Source: an uncultured Bacteroidales bacterium (GTDB lineage Bacteria; Bacteroidota; Bacteroidia; Bacteroidales; UBA932). Taken from it: a DNA stretch of 64,000 bases. Positions 34,892 to 44,117 of the stretch are shown piece by piece (the first letter of the stretch is position 1; each line of letters opens with the position of its first letter). A program made the position numbers and the translations under genes. The stretch is taken from positions 1-64,000 of the forward strand of contig CALUUA010000001.1 of assembly GCA_944323845.1 (NCBI GenBank). The letters run 5' to 3'. The notes beneath the pieces were generated by a model. The model searched no databases, was not told the DNA's origin, and saw only the letters and a program-made list of their open reading frames with translations.

Positions 34892-35824
34892 ATGACTGCA
34901 ACAATTATCTGGACCATTGCGGCTATCACCGTTCTGGGAGTCCTGCTTGCGGTAGTCCTTTATCTGGTGGCGACCAAGTTCAAGGTAGAGGAAGACCCGA
35001 GGATTGACGAAGTGGAGAAGGTGATGCCGGGTGCGAACTGCGGAGGCTGCGGTTTTGCAGGATGCCGGGCTTTTGCCCAATCCTGCGTCGAAGCGGCAGA
35101 TCTCGACAACAATTTCTGTCCGGTAGGAGGAAACGAGGTGATGAAAAAGGTGGCAGCCGTCCTGGGGCGAGAAGTAAAGGAAAAAGCACCCATGGTGGCT
35201 GTCGTCCGTTGTAACGGCACCTGTTCCAACCGGCCTTTGACAAATGATTATGACGGGCTGAAGTCCTGCAAGGTGAAAGCCGCCCTGTACAGCGGGGATA
35301 CCGGCTGTTTCTACGGCTGTCTTGGATGCGGCGACTGTGTGGCCGCCTGCCAGTTCGGGGCTATCTCCATGGATCCCGAAACAGGGCTTCCTGTCGTGGA
35401 CGAGGAGAAATGTACGGCTTGCGGAGCCTGCGTGAAGGCTTGTCCGAAAAAGATCATCGAGCTCAGGAACAAGGGTCCTAAAGGCAGAAGGGTCTTCGTG
35501 TCATGCGTCAATATGGAAAAAGGCGCGGCTGCCCGCAAGGCTTGTTCCGCTGCCTGCATCGGTTGCGGCAAATGTGCCAAGGAATGTCCGTTCGGAGCCA
35601 TTACCGTGGAGCACAATGTGGCCTACATAGACTTCAACAAGTGCAAGCTCTGCAGAAAATGCGTTGCCGTATGTCCTACAGGAGCAATTCATGACGTGAA
35701 TTTCCCGACTCCGGCCCCGAAACCTGAAAAGGCAGCGCCGAAGCCTGCGGAAGAAGCTGCACCGGCCCCGAAACCTGCCGCTGCCAAGGCTGCAAGTCCA
35801 GAAACCGTTAAAAAAGAGGAGTAG
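34892..35824 (+). CDS. rnfB: Rnf complex subunit RnfB (multi-cluster form)
   Basis: Electron-entry subunit of the ferredoxin:NAD+ oxidoreductase. 310 residues: one N-terminal membrane helix, a 4Fe-4S domain with NCGGCGFAGC, then four CxxCxxC motifs of ferredoxin type (CLGCGDC, CTACGAC, CIGCGKC, CKLCRKC). This is the long form found in Bacteroidetes and Clostridia. A Pro/Ala/Lys-rich tail ends the protein. First gene of rnfBCDGEA. Confidence 0.96.
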   Translation: MTATIIWTIAAITVLGVLLAVVLYLVATKFKVEEDPRIDEVEKVMPGANCGGCGFAGCRAFAQSCVEAADLDNNFCPVGGNEVMKKVAAVLGREVKEKAPMVAVVRCNGTCSNRPLTNDYDGLKSCKVKAALYSGDTGCFYGCLGCGDCVAACQFGAISMDPETGLPVVDEEKCTACGACVKACPKKIIELRNKGPKGRRVFVSCVNMEKGAAARKACSAACIGCGKCAKECPFGAITVEHNVAYIDFNKCKLCRKCVAVCPTGAIHDVNFPTPAPKPEKAAPKPAEEAAPAPKPAAAKAASPETVKKEE

Positions 35825-35827
35825 ACC

Positions 35828-37189
35828 ATGAAGAAGACATTTTCAATAGGCGGAGTTCATCCGGATGACAAGAAAATCTCGGCAGGTTGCGCGATAGAGT
35901 CGCTCCCTACTCCGAAGACAGTTTACATTTCCATGGCCCAGCATCTGGGCGGTCCTGCCAAGGCTGTTGTCGCAGCAGGCGACAAGGTGAAGACAGGTCA
36001 GGTGATAGGCGAACCTACAGGGTTCATTTCCGCATATGTGCATTCATCCGTGACCGGAACAGTGAAGTCCGTAGGTCTGCGCAAGGATCTGGCAGGCATT
36101 CCTGTAGTGCATGTTGAGATAGCCGTAGAGCCGGACGAATGGGCTGAAGGCATAGATGTTTCCGATACTCTGGTGACGGAAATCCCGCAGGATCCGAAAT
36201 TCATCGTGGACAGGATCAAGTCAAACGGTGTGGTCGGTCTCGGCGGTGCCACCTTCCCGACCAATGTGAAACTCTGTCCGCCTCCTGACAAGAAGGCCGA
36301 TATCCTCATCCTGAACGGCGCGGAATGCGAGCCGTATCTGACATCGGATTACCGTATCATGATAGAAAAGCCGCAGCAGATTATCATCGGAGCCGCCCTT
36401 ATGAAGAAAGTTCTCGGCGTGGATCATGTCGTGGTCGGAATCGAAGAGAACAAGCCGGAGGCCATCGCGAAGATGAAGGAAGCCATTGCAGCTTTGGCTG
36501 CACTTTCTTCCGAATATGCCGGCATAGAGGTGATGACTCTGAAGAAGAAATATCCGCAGGGAGGTGAAAAGCAGCTTATCGACGCCGTTACCCGCAGGCA
36601 GGTCAAGTCTATGGGGCTTCCTATCGATGTGGGGGCTGTAGTGCAGAATGTGGCTACTTCACTGGCTGTGTATGACGCCGTCCAGAAGAACCGTCCGCTG
36701 ATAGACAATACCATCACCGTGACAGGCGAATGCTTCCCGAAACAGAGCAACCTTCTGGTCCGTGTCGGCACCCCTCTTTCATATATCATTGATTATCTCG
36801 GCGGCGTGCCTGAAAATGCGGCCAAGGCCATAAGCGGCGGCCCTATGATGGGAAAGGCCATAGCCAATCTCGATGCCGCCACGCTGAAGGGGACATCCTC
36901 CATACTTTTCCTGACCGAAGAGCAGACCAGAAGAAAGCCGGAAACGAACTGTATCCGTTGCGGCAAATGCGCCGAAGCCTGCCCTATGGGTCTGGAACCG
37001 TTCCTCCTCAACAAGCTGGCACGTAACGGCCTGATGGACGAACTGGAGCAGAATGCCGTGCAGGACTGCATCGAGTGCGGATGCTGCCTGTATTCGTGTC
37101 CGGCCAACATACCGCTTCTGGATACTATCCGCATAGCCAAAGGAGAGGTGATAAGGATCATCAGAAGCAGGACGGCTCCGAAGAAATGA
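35828..37189 (+). CDS. rnfC: Rnf complex subunit RnfC
   Basis: Peripheral subunit with NADH and FMN sites that links ferredoxin electrons to NAD+. The 453-residue protein has GGATFPTNVKL and NGAECEPYLTSDYR for the NADH-dehydrogenase-like fold, then CIRCGKCAEACP and CIECGCCLYSCP for two 4Fe-4S clusters near the end. It starts 3 nt after rnfB. The long C-terminal extension seen in E. coli RsxC is absent. Confidence 0.97.
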   Translation: MKKTFSIGGVHPDDKKISAGCAIESLPTPKTVYISMAQHLGGPAKAVVAAGDKVKTGQVIGEPTGFISAYVHSSVTGTVKSVGLRKDLAGIPVVHVEIAVEPDEWAEGIDVSDTLVTEIPQDPKFIVDRIKSNGVVGLGGATFPTNVKLCPPPDKKADILILNGAECEPYLTSDYRIMIEKPQQIIIGAALMKKVLGVDHVVVGIEENKPEAIAKMKEAIAALAALSSEYAGIEVMTLKKKYPQGGEKQLIDAVTRRQVKSMGLPIDVGAVVQNVATSLAVYDAVQKNRPLIDNTITVTGECFPKQSNLLVRVGTPLSYIIDYLGGVPENAAKAISGGPMMGKAIANLDAATLKGTSSILFLTEEQTRRKPETNCIRCGKCAEACPMGLEPFLLNKLARNGLMDELEQNAVQDCIECGCCLYSCPANIPLLDTIRIAKGEVIRIIRSRTAPKK

Positions 37190-37219
37190 CATGTCAGAAC
37201 TTTAAACAAAGGATAAAAG

Positions 37220-38206
37220 ATGAATAAACTATTGGTTTCACCGTCACCGCATATACACAGCAAGACTTCTACGCGCAGCCTGATGCTGGATGTGGTGATC
37301 GCGCTTCTGCCTTCAGTGATAGTGTCCGTGCTTTACTACGGCTGGTCGGCAGTGGCTGTACTCGCAAGCAGCGTGGTGTTCTGCGTATTGCTGGAGTATC
37401 TCATCACGAAATATCTTCTCAAGAGGCCGGGCACCATCGGCGACCTTTCCGCTGTGGTGACAGGTATCATACTTGCTCTGAACCTCCCTCCTACAGCTCC
37501 GTGGTGGGTGGCCATGATAGGCGCCATAGTCGCTATCGGAGTGGCTAAAATGACCTTCGGAGGTCTCGGGCAGAATGTCTTCAACCCTGCCATTACGGGA
37601 CGTGTCTTCCTTCTGATTTCATTCCCTGCCATCATGACGACATGGGGCGGTGCGAAGGGCTTCATCGGAGGGGCCGACGCCGTTTCCGGAGCTACACCTC
37701 TGGGAATCGTGAAGGAAGGTCTCATGCAGGGACAGACTCTGCAGCAGATTTTCGACCTGCACGACTTTTCATATGCGCAGATGCTCTTCGTGAACATAGG
37801 CGGCTCTGCCGGGGAAATATCCGCACTGGCTGTCATCATCGGATTCATCTATATGCTGGCGCGCAAGGTCATCAGACCGTATATCACCCTTTCGATACTC
37901 GTGACAGTGGCTGTCTTTTCCGGCATATTCTGGCTGATAGATCCGTCGCAGTTTACTGATCCTCTCTTCAATCTTCTTACCGGAGGCGTCCTGCTCGGCT
38001 CTGTCTTCATGGCTACCGACTATGTGACTTCTCCTATGAGCGACAAGGGAGGCATTATCTTCGGAGTGGGAATAGGTATCATTACCATGCTCATAAGGTA
38101 TTTCGGATCTTATCCGGAAGGAATGTCCTTCGCCATTCTGATCATGAACTCTACGGTACCGCTTATCAACAAGTTCTGTAAACAAAAGAAATTCGGGAGG
38201 GCTTGA
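37220..38206 (+). CDS. rnfD: Rnf complex subunit RnfD
   Basis: Integral membrane subunit with covalently bound FMN. The 328-residue protein has about nine hydrophobic helices and the flavinylation motif DAVSGATPLG, with FMN expected on the Thr of SGAT. It forms part of the ion path with RnfE and RnfA. rnfG follows 2 nt after the stop. Confidence 0.97.
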   Translation: MNKLLVSPSPHIHSKTSTRSLMLDVVIALLPSVIVSVLYYGWSAVAVLASSVVFCVLLEYLITKYLLKRPGTIGDLSAVVTGIILALNLPPTAPWWVAMIGAIVAIGVAKMTFGGLGQNVFNPAITGRVFLLISFPAIMTTWGGAKGFIGGADAVSGATPLGIVKEGLMQGQTLQQIFDLHDFSYAQMLFVNIGGSAGEISALAVIIGFIYMLARKVIRPYITLSILVTVAVFSGIFWLIDPSQFTDPLFNLLTGGVLLGSVFMATDYVTSPMSDKGGIIFGVGIGIITMLIRYFGSYPEGMSFAILIMNSTVPLINKFCKQKKFGRA

Positions 38207-38208
38207 TT

Positions 38209-38865
38209 ATGGCTGTAAAATCTTCATTCAAGAATATGACCCTCTGCCTTTTCGCAGTGTGTCTGGTGTCTTCGGCTCTTCTGGCTGCCGTCTATGCCGT
38301 GACCAAGGAGCCTATCGAGATTGCCGAGCAGGCAAAGACGAACAATGCCATAGCCCAGGTCGTGCCTGAGTTCGACGGCGAACCTGTGGCAGACACCGTC
38401 GAGGTGGCCGGCAAGAAGTATCCTTTCTATGCCGTGAGCAAGGAAGGAAAACCGGTCGGCTACGCCATCACTTCTTCTTCCGTAGGCTACGGCGGTCCTA
38501 TAACCCTCATGGTGGGAATCACATCCGACAGGATCATCTACAATACTACGGTGCTTTCTCAGGCGGAGACTCCTGGTCTCGGCGCCAAGTGTGTGGAGCC
38601 TGAATTTGCAGACCAGTTCAAGAGTTTCGATCCGATGCAGAAGAAACTGTCTGTAAAGAAGGACGGTGGTGACATAGATGCCATTACGGCCTCTACCATT
38701 ACATCCAGAGCTTATGCGAAGGCTGTGGAAACCGCAATCGCCGTGTACGATGCCATATCTCAGGCAGCCTCGCAGGAACTTCCTGCCGATGCTTCTACCG
38801 GAGTTACGACAGTGACTGTCGATGACTGCGGAGCGGATCAGTCCGACAATCAGGATAACGAATAA
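38209..38865 (+). CDS. rnfG: Rnf complex subunit RnfG
   Basis: FMN-carrying subunit with one N-terminal membrane helix and a periplasmic domain. 218 residues from the ATG at 38209; a TTG at 38203 overlaps rnfD. DAITASTITSRAY carries the flavinylation Thr (S/T-x-S-T pattern). An acidic C-terminal tail of about 20 residues follows. Confidence 0.96.
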   Translation: MAVKSSFKNMTLCLFAVCLVSSALLAAVYAVTKEPIEIAEQAKTNNAIAQVVPEFDGEPVADTVEVAGKKYPFYAVSKEGKPVGYAITSSSVGYGGPITLMVGITSDRIIYNTTVLSQAETPGLGAKCVEPEFADQFKSFDPMQKKLSVKKDGGDIDAITASTITSRAYAKAVETAIAVYDAISQAASQELPADASTGVTTVTVDDCGADQSDNQDNE

Positions 38866-38877
38866 AGGAGAATTATC

Positions 38878-39468
38878 ATGGGAAAATTTCAGCTTATAAC
38901 CAAAGGCCTTGTAAAGGAGAATCCTACATTCGTCCTTCTGCTGGGTATGTGTCCGACGCTTGCGACCACTACTTCAGCCATCAACGGTATGAGCATGGGA
39001 CTTGCCACCCTTTTCGTGCTTGTCCTGTCAAATATGGCCATTTCTGCCACCGCGCCGTATATTCCGGACAAGGTCCGCATACCGGCATACATCGTCATCA
39101 TTGCGGCTTTCGTGACAATCCTGCAGTTTATCATGCAGGCGTTCACACCCGACATTTACCAGACTCTCGGCTTGTTCATCCCGCTTATCGTGGTGAACTG
39201 TATAGTCCTCGGCAGGGCCGAAGCATTCGCGAACAAGAACGGTGTCATCGATTCCGCCTGTGACGGACTCGGTATCGGTCTGGGCTTTACCATAGCCCTG
39301 ACGATTCTCGGTCTTGTAAGGGAAATCCTCGGCAACGGTTCGGCATTCGGGTTCAAGTTCATTTCAGGTGACGGTATTCTGGTATTCGTCCTCGCTCCGG
39401 GAGCCTTCATGGCTCTGGCCTACCTGATAGTGCTTTTCAAGAAGGTGACGGCGAAAAAGGGCGAGTGA
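38878..39468 (+). CDS. rnfE: Rnf complex subunit RnfE
   Basis: Integral membrane subunit of 196 residues with about six helices. NPTFVLLLGMCPTLATTTSA contains the conserved Cys-bearing half-helix that pairs with RnfA around the intramembrane iron site. Twelve nt separate it from rnfG. Confidence 0.96.
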   Translation: MGKFQLITKGLVKENPTFVLLLGMCPTLATTTSAINGMSMGLATLFVLVLSNMAISATAPYIPDKVRIPAYIVIIAAFVTILQFIMQAFTPDIYQTLGLFIPLIVVNCIVLGRAEAFANKNGVIDSACDGLGIGLGFTIALTILGLVREILGNGSAFGFKFISGDGILVFVLAPGAFMALAYLIVLFKKVTAKKGE

Positions 39469-39494
39469 TGTGCAACCATTAAAATGAATCTGAT

Positions 39495-40094
39495 ATGGAA
39501 TATATATTGATTATCATTTCAGCGATATTCGTAAACAATATCCTGCTCTCCCAGTTCATGGGTATCTGTCCGTTCCTGGGAGTGTCGAACAAGTTGAGCA
39601 CGGCTGTCGGCATGTCCGGTGCGGTCTGCTTCGTCATCACATTGGCTACGCTGGTAACTTATCTGTTCCAGTATTATGTATTGGTGCCGCTTCATATTGA
39701 GTTCATGCAGACAATCGCATTCATCCTCATAATCGCGGCTCTCGTGCAGATGGTGGAAATAGTGCTCAAGAAGGTAAGCCCGTCCCTGTATCAGGCTCTG
39801 GGAATCTTCCTGCCGCTTATCACCACGAACTGCGCCGTTCTCGGAGTAGCGCTCATGGTAGTGACGAACGAGTTCACCTACGGCGGCGAGCCTCACATGC
39901 TGAATCTCGCCGAATCCATAGTCTTCGCTTTTGCGACTTCCCTCGGTTTCGGTCTGGCTATGATACTGTTCGCCGGCCTGCGTGAGCAGATCGCCCTCAA
40001 CAAGGTGCCGAAAGCCTTCAAGGGAATCCCTATAGCTCTGGTGACCGCCAGTATCCTGGCAATGGCATTTATGGGATTTTCAGGACTTGTATAG
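39495..40094 (+). CDS. rnfA: Rnf complex subunit RnfA
   Basis: Integral membrane subunit of 199 residues with about six helices, homologous to RnfE in inverted topology. NNILLSQFMGICPFLGVSNK holds the conserved Cys region. Last gene of rnfBCDGEA. A hairpin with a T-run follows, but inside the next reading frame. Confidence 0.96.
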   Translation: MEYILIIISAIFVNNILLSQFMGICPFLGVSNKLSTAVGMSGAVCFVITLATLVTYLFQYYVLVPLHIEFMQTIAFILIIAALVQMVEIVLKKVSPSLYQALGIFLPLITTNCAVLGVALMVVTNEFTYGGEPHMLNLAESIVFAFATSLGFGLAMILFAGLREQIALNKVPKAFKGIPIALVTASILAMAFMGFSGLV

Positions 40095-40101
40095 GCAGGA
40101 C

Positions 40102-40311
40102 ATGAATATTGGAAAAACACCCGGGTCAGCCGAAGAATGGTATGACCTGGGTGTCTTTTTACGTCAGAACGCCCGTTTCGGCGAGGCCATCAATGCTTTC
40201 ATGATGGCGGCCGCTAGCGATGACGGGAATTTGAAATCGAAGGCTCTGGCCTCGATAGAACTCATAAAGGAGATCAATGCTTTCGTGAATACCGATCTGA
40301 TGAATCCGTAG
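40102..40311 (+). CDS. Small TPR-like protein downstream of rnfA
   Basis: 69 residues from the ATG at 40102. EEWYDLGVFLRQNARFGEAINAFMMAA is a clear tetratricopeptide-like helix pair, followed by a second helical stretch and the ending VNTDLMNP. It starts 7 nt after rnfA. A terminator-like hairpin (40117-40160) lies within its first 20 codons, so only part of the rnf transcripts may reach it. No known role. Confidence 0.6.
   Translation: MNIGKTPGSAEEWYDLGVFLRQNARFGEAINAFMMAAASDDGNLKSKALASIELIKEINAFVNTDLMNP
40117..40160 (+). terminator. Terminator-like hairpin inside the small TPR gene
   Basis: Arms 40117-40128 and 40143-40154 pair over 12 bp with one G-U, then C and five T. It fits the end of the rnf operon, but lies in the coding sequence of the next gene. 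Confidence 0.6.
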
Positions 40312-40354
40312 AGCCTGAATGACTCTGCGGATTCTTCTTTTTCCACGACTTCTT

Positions 40355-40936
40355 TCAGAAACGGTAGCGGAAAGAAACCGACGGGATGAACCCGAACCAG
40401 CCGTTGTTGTACCAGCTGACCTTGCTTCCGAAATCTATACGGTCGGTAATGGCGTCCACCCTTCTGGAAACACCGTCATTCACATGCATTCCGAAATACG
40501 GGCGGATATCCACCGCTATCTGCAGCGGGAACCAGAATGTATATTCCAGACCGAACTGGGCCGCAAAGGCAAGCATGAATCCGTAATCATTAGGATGGAA
40601 CCTCAGGTTCCCTTCCTCGAATACCACCATGTCCTGAACATAGCCTAAAGACAGGCCTGGACCGGCATACATGGCCCATGATCCTCTGTCTGTCCACGCA
40701 GGAGTGGCAAACACGAAATTGTAAAGCGCAGTGGCCTTGAATCCGGGAGCGCCGCTTCCGGCATAGCCGAAGTCCAGACTGGCATCAGTCTGGACGAAGG
40801 CCTTTTTACCTGTCATGTGCTGGTAGCTGACGTCGAATCCCGTCATGCCGGTACGCACACCTAAAGCTCTGGGCTGCGCTGTCATTCCTGTCGCTGAAAT
40901 CAGGAGAGCGACGGAAATTATAAGGATTTTCTTCAT
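40355..40936 (-). CDS. Outer-membrane beta-barrel protein, paralogue A
   Basis: 193 residues with a signal peptide ending near MTAQ. Alternating hydrophobic strands and a C-terminal SFRYRF, ending in Phe, are typical of outer-membrane barrels. It shares ALGVRTGMTGFDVSYQH, WTDRGSWAMYAGPGLSLG, GLEYTFWFPLQIAVDIRP and the end with the neighbour at 40957, so the two are tandem duplicates. This copy has an extra stretch near residues 145-170. Substrate or role unknown. Confidence 0.8.
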   Translation of the reverse strand: MKKILIISVALLISATGMTAQPRALGVRTGMTGFDVSYQHMTGKKAFVQTDASLDFGYAGSGAPGFKATALYNFVFATPAWTDRGSWAMYAGPGLSLGYVQDMVVFEEGNLRFHPNDYGFMLAFAAQFGLEYTFWFPLQIAVDIRPYFGMHVNDGVSRRVDAITDRIDFGSKVSWYNNGWFGFIPSVSFRYRF

Positions 40937-40956
40937 TTATATGTGCCCGGGTGTGC

Positions 40957-41418
40957 CTAGAATCTGTAGCGTACAGACAGTGCAGGTGCGAAACCAAGCA
41001 GACCATCCTGATAGAAGCCGACACCGCCATTCCACATTGCGATTCCGATCTGCGGCTTCAGGTCGATAGCCAGCTGGAGAGGGAACCAGAATGTATATTC
41101 TAGGCCCACCTGGCCCTGTATTGCGATGCTGGTGCCATGGAACAGTCCGAGGGCTACACCGGGACCTGCATAGAAACCCCATTCGCCCCTGTCTGTCCAG
41201 TTCGGCTGGGCTATCATGAAGTTATATGTAGCAGAGATATCAAGTCCCACGAAACCGAGTGATCCGAGGTTAGCTTCCACGAAGTTCGCACCTCCAAGAG
41301 TATGCTGATAGCTTATTTCCCCGCCATAGCCGAGACGTACACCGATAGCCCTTGGCTGTGCAGCTGCAGCGAACACTACTCCGAGCGCGAGAGCTGCAAT
41401 CAAAATGATTCTTTTCAT
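40957..41418 (-). CDS. Outer-membrane beta-barrel protein, paralogue B
   Basis: 153 residues, signal peptide ending AAAAQ, and C-terminal LSVRYRF. It aligns with paralogue A along its length but is 40 residues shorter. It is first in the pair, behind the promoter TATCTTTG at 41480-41487, with a 20-nt gap to paralogue A. Probably a small eight-stranded barrel. Confidence 0.8.
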   Translation of the reverse strand: MKRIILIAALALGVVFAAAAQPRAIGVRLGYGGEISYQHTLGGANFVEANLGSLGFVGLDISATYNFMIAQPNWTDRGEWGFYAGPGVALGLFHGTSIAIQGQVGLEYTFWFPLQLAIDLKPQIGIAMWNGGVGFYQDGLLGFAPALSVRYRF

Positions 41419-41479
41419 GTCTGTTTTTTATTTTTAGATAAGTAATCTTATTCTTACCGGAAATTTCCGACAGCATTTG

Positions 41480-41487
41480 CAAAGATA
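41480..41487 (-). promoter_or_regulatory. Promoter -7 box of the barrel pair
   Basis: TATCTTTG on the minus strand matches the consensus and lies about 62 nt before the ATG, just past the argH stop. Confidence 0.6.
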
Positions 41488-41508
41488 CCACTTTAATCGA
41501 CAGATTTT

Positions 41509-42798
41509 CTAAAAATCCGCTGCTTTTTGCATTTTTGCGGCTATACGGTCATTGCACAGATTGCCGATACTGCCCACATGAGTGTGATTGACAGACTTTT
41601 CCGCATGGAACCTCCCCTCGTTCACTTCCATGCCGACACTCTTGTATGCATCCCTGAAAGGCATCCCCTCCAGAGCGCGGCGGTTCACCTCCTCTACCGT
41701 GAACAGATAGTCATAGATAGGAGAGTCCAGAATGTGCCCGTTCACCCTGATGTCATGAAGCATGAATACAGTCATCCTCAGACATTTGTGTATCAGTTCC
41801 AAAGCAGGGAAAAGGATGTCTTTCAGCAGCTGGAAATCTCTGTGGTATCCGTGCGCCATATTGCTGCAAAGCATGGAAATCTCATTCTCGGAAGCCATGA
41901 TCCTGTTGCAGTTTCCCCTGATGATTTCCCAGACATCCGGATTTTTCTTGTGCGGCATTATGCTGGAGCCGGTTGTGAGCTCGTCAGGGAATGATATGAA
42001 TCCGAAATTAGGACACATATACAGGCAGCAGTCCGAGGCGAACTTGTTCAAGGTCAGGGCCACGCCTCCTATGGCCGAAGCCACTGCCTTCTCCGATTTG
42101 CCCCGGCTGAGCTGGGCAGCCACCACATTATAATCCAGATCCCCGAACTCCAGCAGTCTGGTCGTCATCTCCCTGTCCAGAGGAAAGGAATTCCCGTATC
42201 CGGCAGCGGAGCCCAACGGATTCTGATTCACAAGCCGGTACGCCCCTCCGACCATGAACATGTCATCGGCCAGAGCCTCGGCATAGGCTCCGAACCACAA
42301 CCCGAACGAGGACGGCATGGCCACCTGCCCGTGGGTATAGCCCGGAAGCATCACATCCTTGTGCTTTTCGCTGAGAGACTGCAGGACGGCAAACAGCTCC
42401 AGCATCTCATTCCTCACTTTCCGCAGCTCGTCCCTCAGGAACAGCTTGATATCCACCAGCACCTGATCATTTCTGGATCGTCCTGAATGTATCTTTTTCC
42501 CCACATCGCCCAGACGCCGGGTCAGCAGCAGCTCCACCTGCGAATGGATGTCCTCCACATCGTCTTCCAGCACGAAATCACCGGACTCTATCTCGGCCAG
42601 AATCCCGTCCAGAGCCTCGGAGAGCACCTTCAGTTCATCTGCGGTCAGCAGCCCTATGGATTCCAGCATACTGATATGCGCCTTCGAACCGATGACGTCA
42701 TATCTGGCCAGCGCCATATCCAGTTTCCTGTCATTTCCTACCGTAAAGTCTTCCACAATGTCGGAAGCCTTCGTCCCTTTGCTCCATAATGTAGCCAT
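41509..42798 (-). CDS. argH: Argininosuccinate lyase
   Basis: Last step of arginine synthesis, argininosuccinate to arginine and fumarate. The 429-residue protein has HSGRSRNDQV, GYTHGQVAMP and the signature GSSIMPHKKNP with the catalytic Ser. It is the last gene of argF'-argB-argE-argH. Two small hairpins lie between argE and argH. Confidence 0.96.
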   Translation of the reverse strand: MATLWSKGTKASDIVEDFTVGNDRKLDMALARYDVIGSKAHISMLESIGLLTADELKVLSEALDGILAEIESGDFVLEDDVEDIHSQVELLLTRRLGDVGKKIHSGRSRNDQVLVDIKLFLRDELRKVRNEMLELFAVLQSLSEKHKDVMLPGYTHGQVAMPSSFGLWFGAYAEALADDMFMVGGAYRLVNQNPLGSAAGYGNSFPLDREMTTRLLEFGDLDYNVVAAQLSRGKSEKAVASAIGGVALTLNKFASDCCLYMCPNFGFISFPDELTTGSSIMPHKKNPDVWEIIRGNCNRIMASENEISMLCSNMAHGYHRDFQLLKDILFPALELIHKCLRMTVFMLHDIRVNGHILDSPIYDYLFTVEEVNRRALEGMPFRDAYKSVGMEVNEGRFHAEKSVNHTHVGSIGNLCNDRIAAKMQKAADF

Positions 42799-42820
42799 AT
42801 CTTCTCTTGTAAAATTTTGC

Positions 42821-42859
42821 TGGCCTTGCGGCCAATGTCAATATAGGTGCCTTACGGCA
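42821..42859 (-). promoter_or_regulatory. Two GCC/GGC hairpins and weak promoter before argH
   Basis: TGGCC/GGCCA (42821-42834, loop GCAA on the transcript) and TGCC/GGCA (42848-42859) flank TATATTGAC, a one-off version of the -7 box. argH may be separately transcribed as well as read from argF'. Confidence 0.45.
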
Positions 42860-42862
42860 ATT

Positions 42863-43999
42863 TCATTGTCTGCCGACAATCCTGAAGAAAGTCTCCAGAA
42901 AGGCAATGTATCCCGAAATACCGGATGCTATCTCGTCCCTGGTGATGTATTCATCCTTTTTATGCGAACGTTCGGACATTCCCGGCCCCATCTTGACTGC
43001 ATCGCAGCCTATCCTGATCCAGTCAGAAGTGGTGGGGGAAGAAAAAGTCTCCAGTCCGAGAGATGCGCAGCATTCCAGCAGGGGAGAGCCCTGAAACGTA
43101 GCCGAAGACTTGTTTTTCAGGTTTCTGGCTTTCAGGTGGCTGCGGCATACCGCCTGCAGGCCGTCCATGATTTCCTGATTCCCGTAGACCTCGGTAGGTC
43201 TGATGTCCACCACGAAATGGCATCTGTCGGGGATGACATTGTGCGCAGTCCCGGCATCAATCTGGGTCACGGACAGCCTGACCTCGCCCATGGCCGGAGA
43301 TATTTTCCCGAATCTGTATTTTCTCAACCTGTCAATATCCTCCAGAGCTATGTACAGAGCGTTCACTCCTTCGCCTCTGGCCGCATGTCCGCTCACTCCT
43401 TCAGCCTCTCCGTCTATGACCAGAAGCCCCCTTTCGGATGTGGCCGCCTTCATTCCTGTAGGCTCCCCGATGATGCACCAGTCGGGCAATTCCGCCTGCG
43501 ACAGGCCGTCGATTTCCCTGTAATGTTCCCATATCCGGCTCATTCCGTCAGGGCCAGACCTTTCTTCTTCGCTGCTGATGACCAGTACCAGATTGCATGG
43601 CAATGTCATTTCGCGGAAATGTCTGAAGGCCGCAGCCATGGCTACGACCGACCCTCCGTCATCGTTGCTCCCGAGTCCGCATGCCACATCTTCTTCCCCG
43701 CATCCGAAAATTTCCCTTACTTTCATGCCGTCAGGCCTGTACGGGTCGAAAGAGTATCCGTCGCAGGCCGGGACAGTATCCATATGCGCACAGAGCATCA
43801 TCGTCTTTTTTCCGGGATCGAATCCTCTGTTCAGGGCGACTATGTTGTTCTTCACCCTGACATGCTCTACTCCGAGTCCGGACAATCTCTCCGACAGGTA
43901 TCCGCATACCTTGTCCTCGCTGAAAGACACGGAAGGTATCGCCACCATGCCTTTGAGCATTTCCATCGCTTCGTCTATGACTCTTTTCCCGATCTCCAT
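42863..43999 (-). CDS. M20 deacylase, probable N-acyl-ornithine/citrulline deacylase
   Basis: Zinc hydrolase of the ArgE/DapE family. 378 residues: CAHMDTVPACDG and LGSNDDGGS give the first metal ligands, SSEEE the catalytic Glu, IGEPTG the next ligand, and the C-terminal His is in SERSHKKDE. In an arg cluster with a succinylornithine transcarbamylase it probably removes the succinyl group from succinylcitrulline. Upstream lie a 43-bp tandem repeat and a 28-bp hairpin. Confidence 0.88.
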   Translation of the reverse strand: MEIGKRVIDEAMEMLKGMVAIPSVSFSEDKVCGYLSERLSGLGVEHVRVKNNIVALNRGFDPGKKTMMLCAHMDTVPACDGYSFDPYRPDGMKVREIFGCGEEDVACGLGSNDDGGSVVAMAAAFRHFREMTLPCNLVLVISSEEERSGPDGMSRIWEHYREIDGLSQAELPDWCIIGEPTGMKAATSERGLLVIDGEAEGVSGHAARGEGVNALYIALEDIDRLRKYRFGKISPAMGEVRLSVTQIDAGTAHNVIPDRCHFVVDIRPTEVYGNQEIMDGLQAVCRSHLKARNLKNKSSATFQGSPLLECCASLGLETFSSPTTSDWIRIGCDAVKMGPGMSERSHKKDEYITRDEIASGISGYIAFLETFFRIVGRQ

Positions 44000-44031
44000 C
44001 TTTTATTACCCTCTGTATTGCTGTCCCTTTT

Positions 44032-44117
44032 TGCTGCTCTCCCCAAGAATTCCGATAATGTATTCAGCCGAATATGCTGCTCTCCCCAAGAATTCCGATA
44101 ATGTATTCAGCCGTATA
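44032..44117. repeat. 43-bp direct tandem repeat, two copies
   Basis: Copies 44032-44074 and 44075-44117 differ at one base (44071 versus 44114). They lie in the argB-argE gap, in the leader of argE on the minus strand. Part of each copy resembles the argB 3' end in inverted orientation. Confidence 0.9.

Noticed and set aside
42548..44101. Plus-strand frame of 517 codons opposite argH and argE
   Set aside because: It spans two conserved arg genes and the tandem repeat on the opposite strand; no promoter or domain.
44032..44117. Possible start of a CRISPR array (43-bp repeat)
   Set aside because: The two copies are directly adjacent without a spacer, there are only two, and no cas genes are near.
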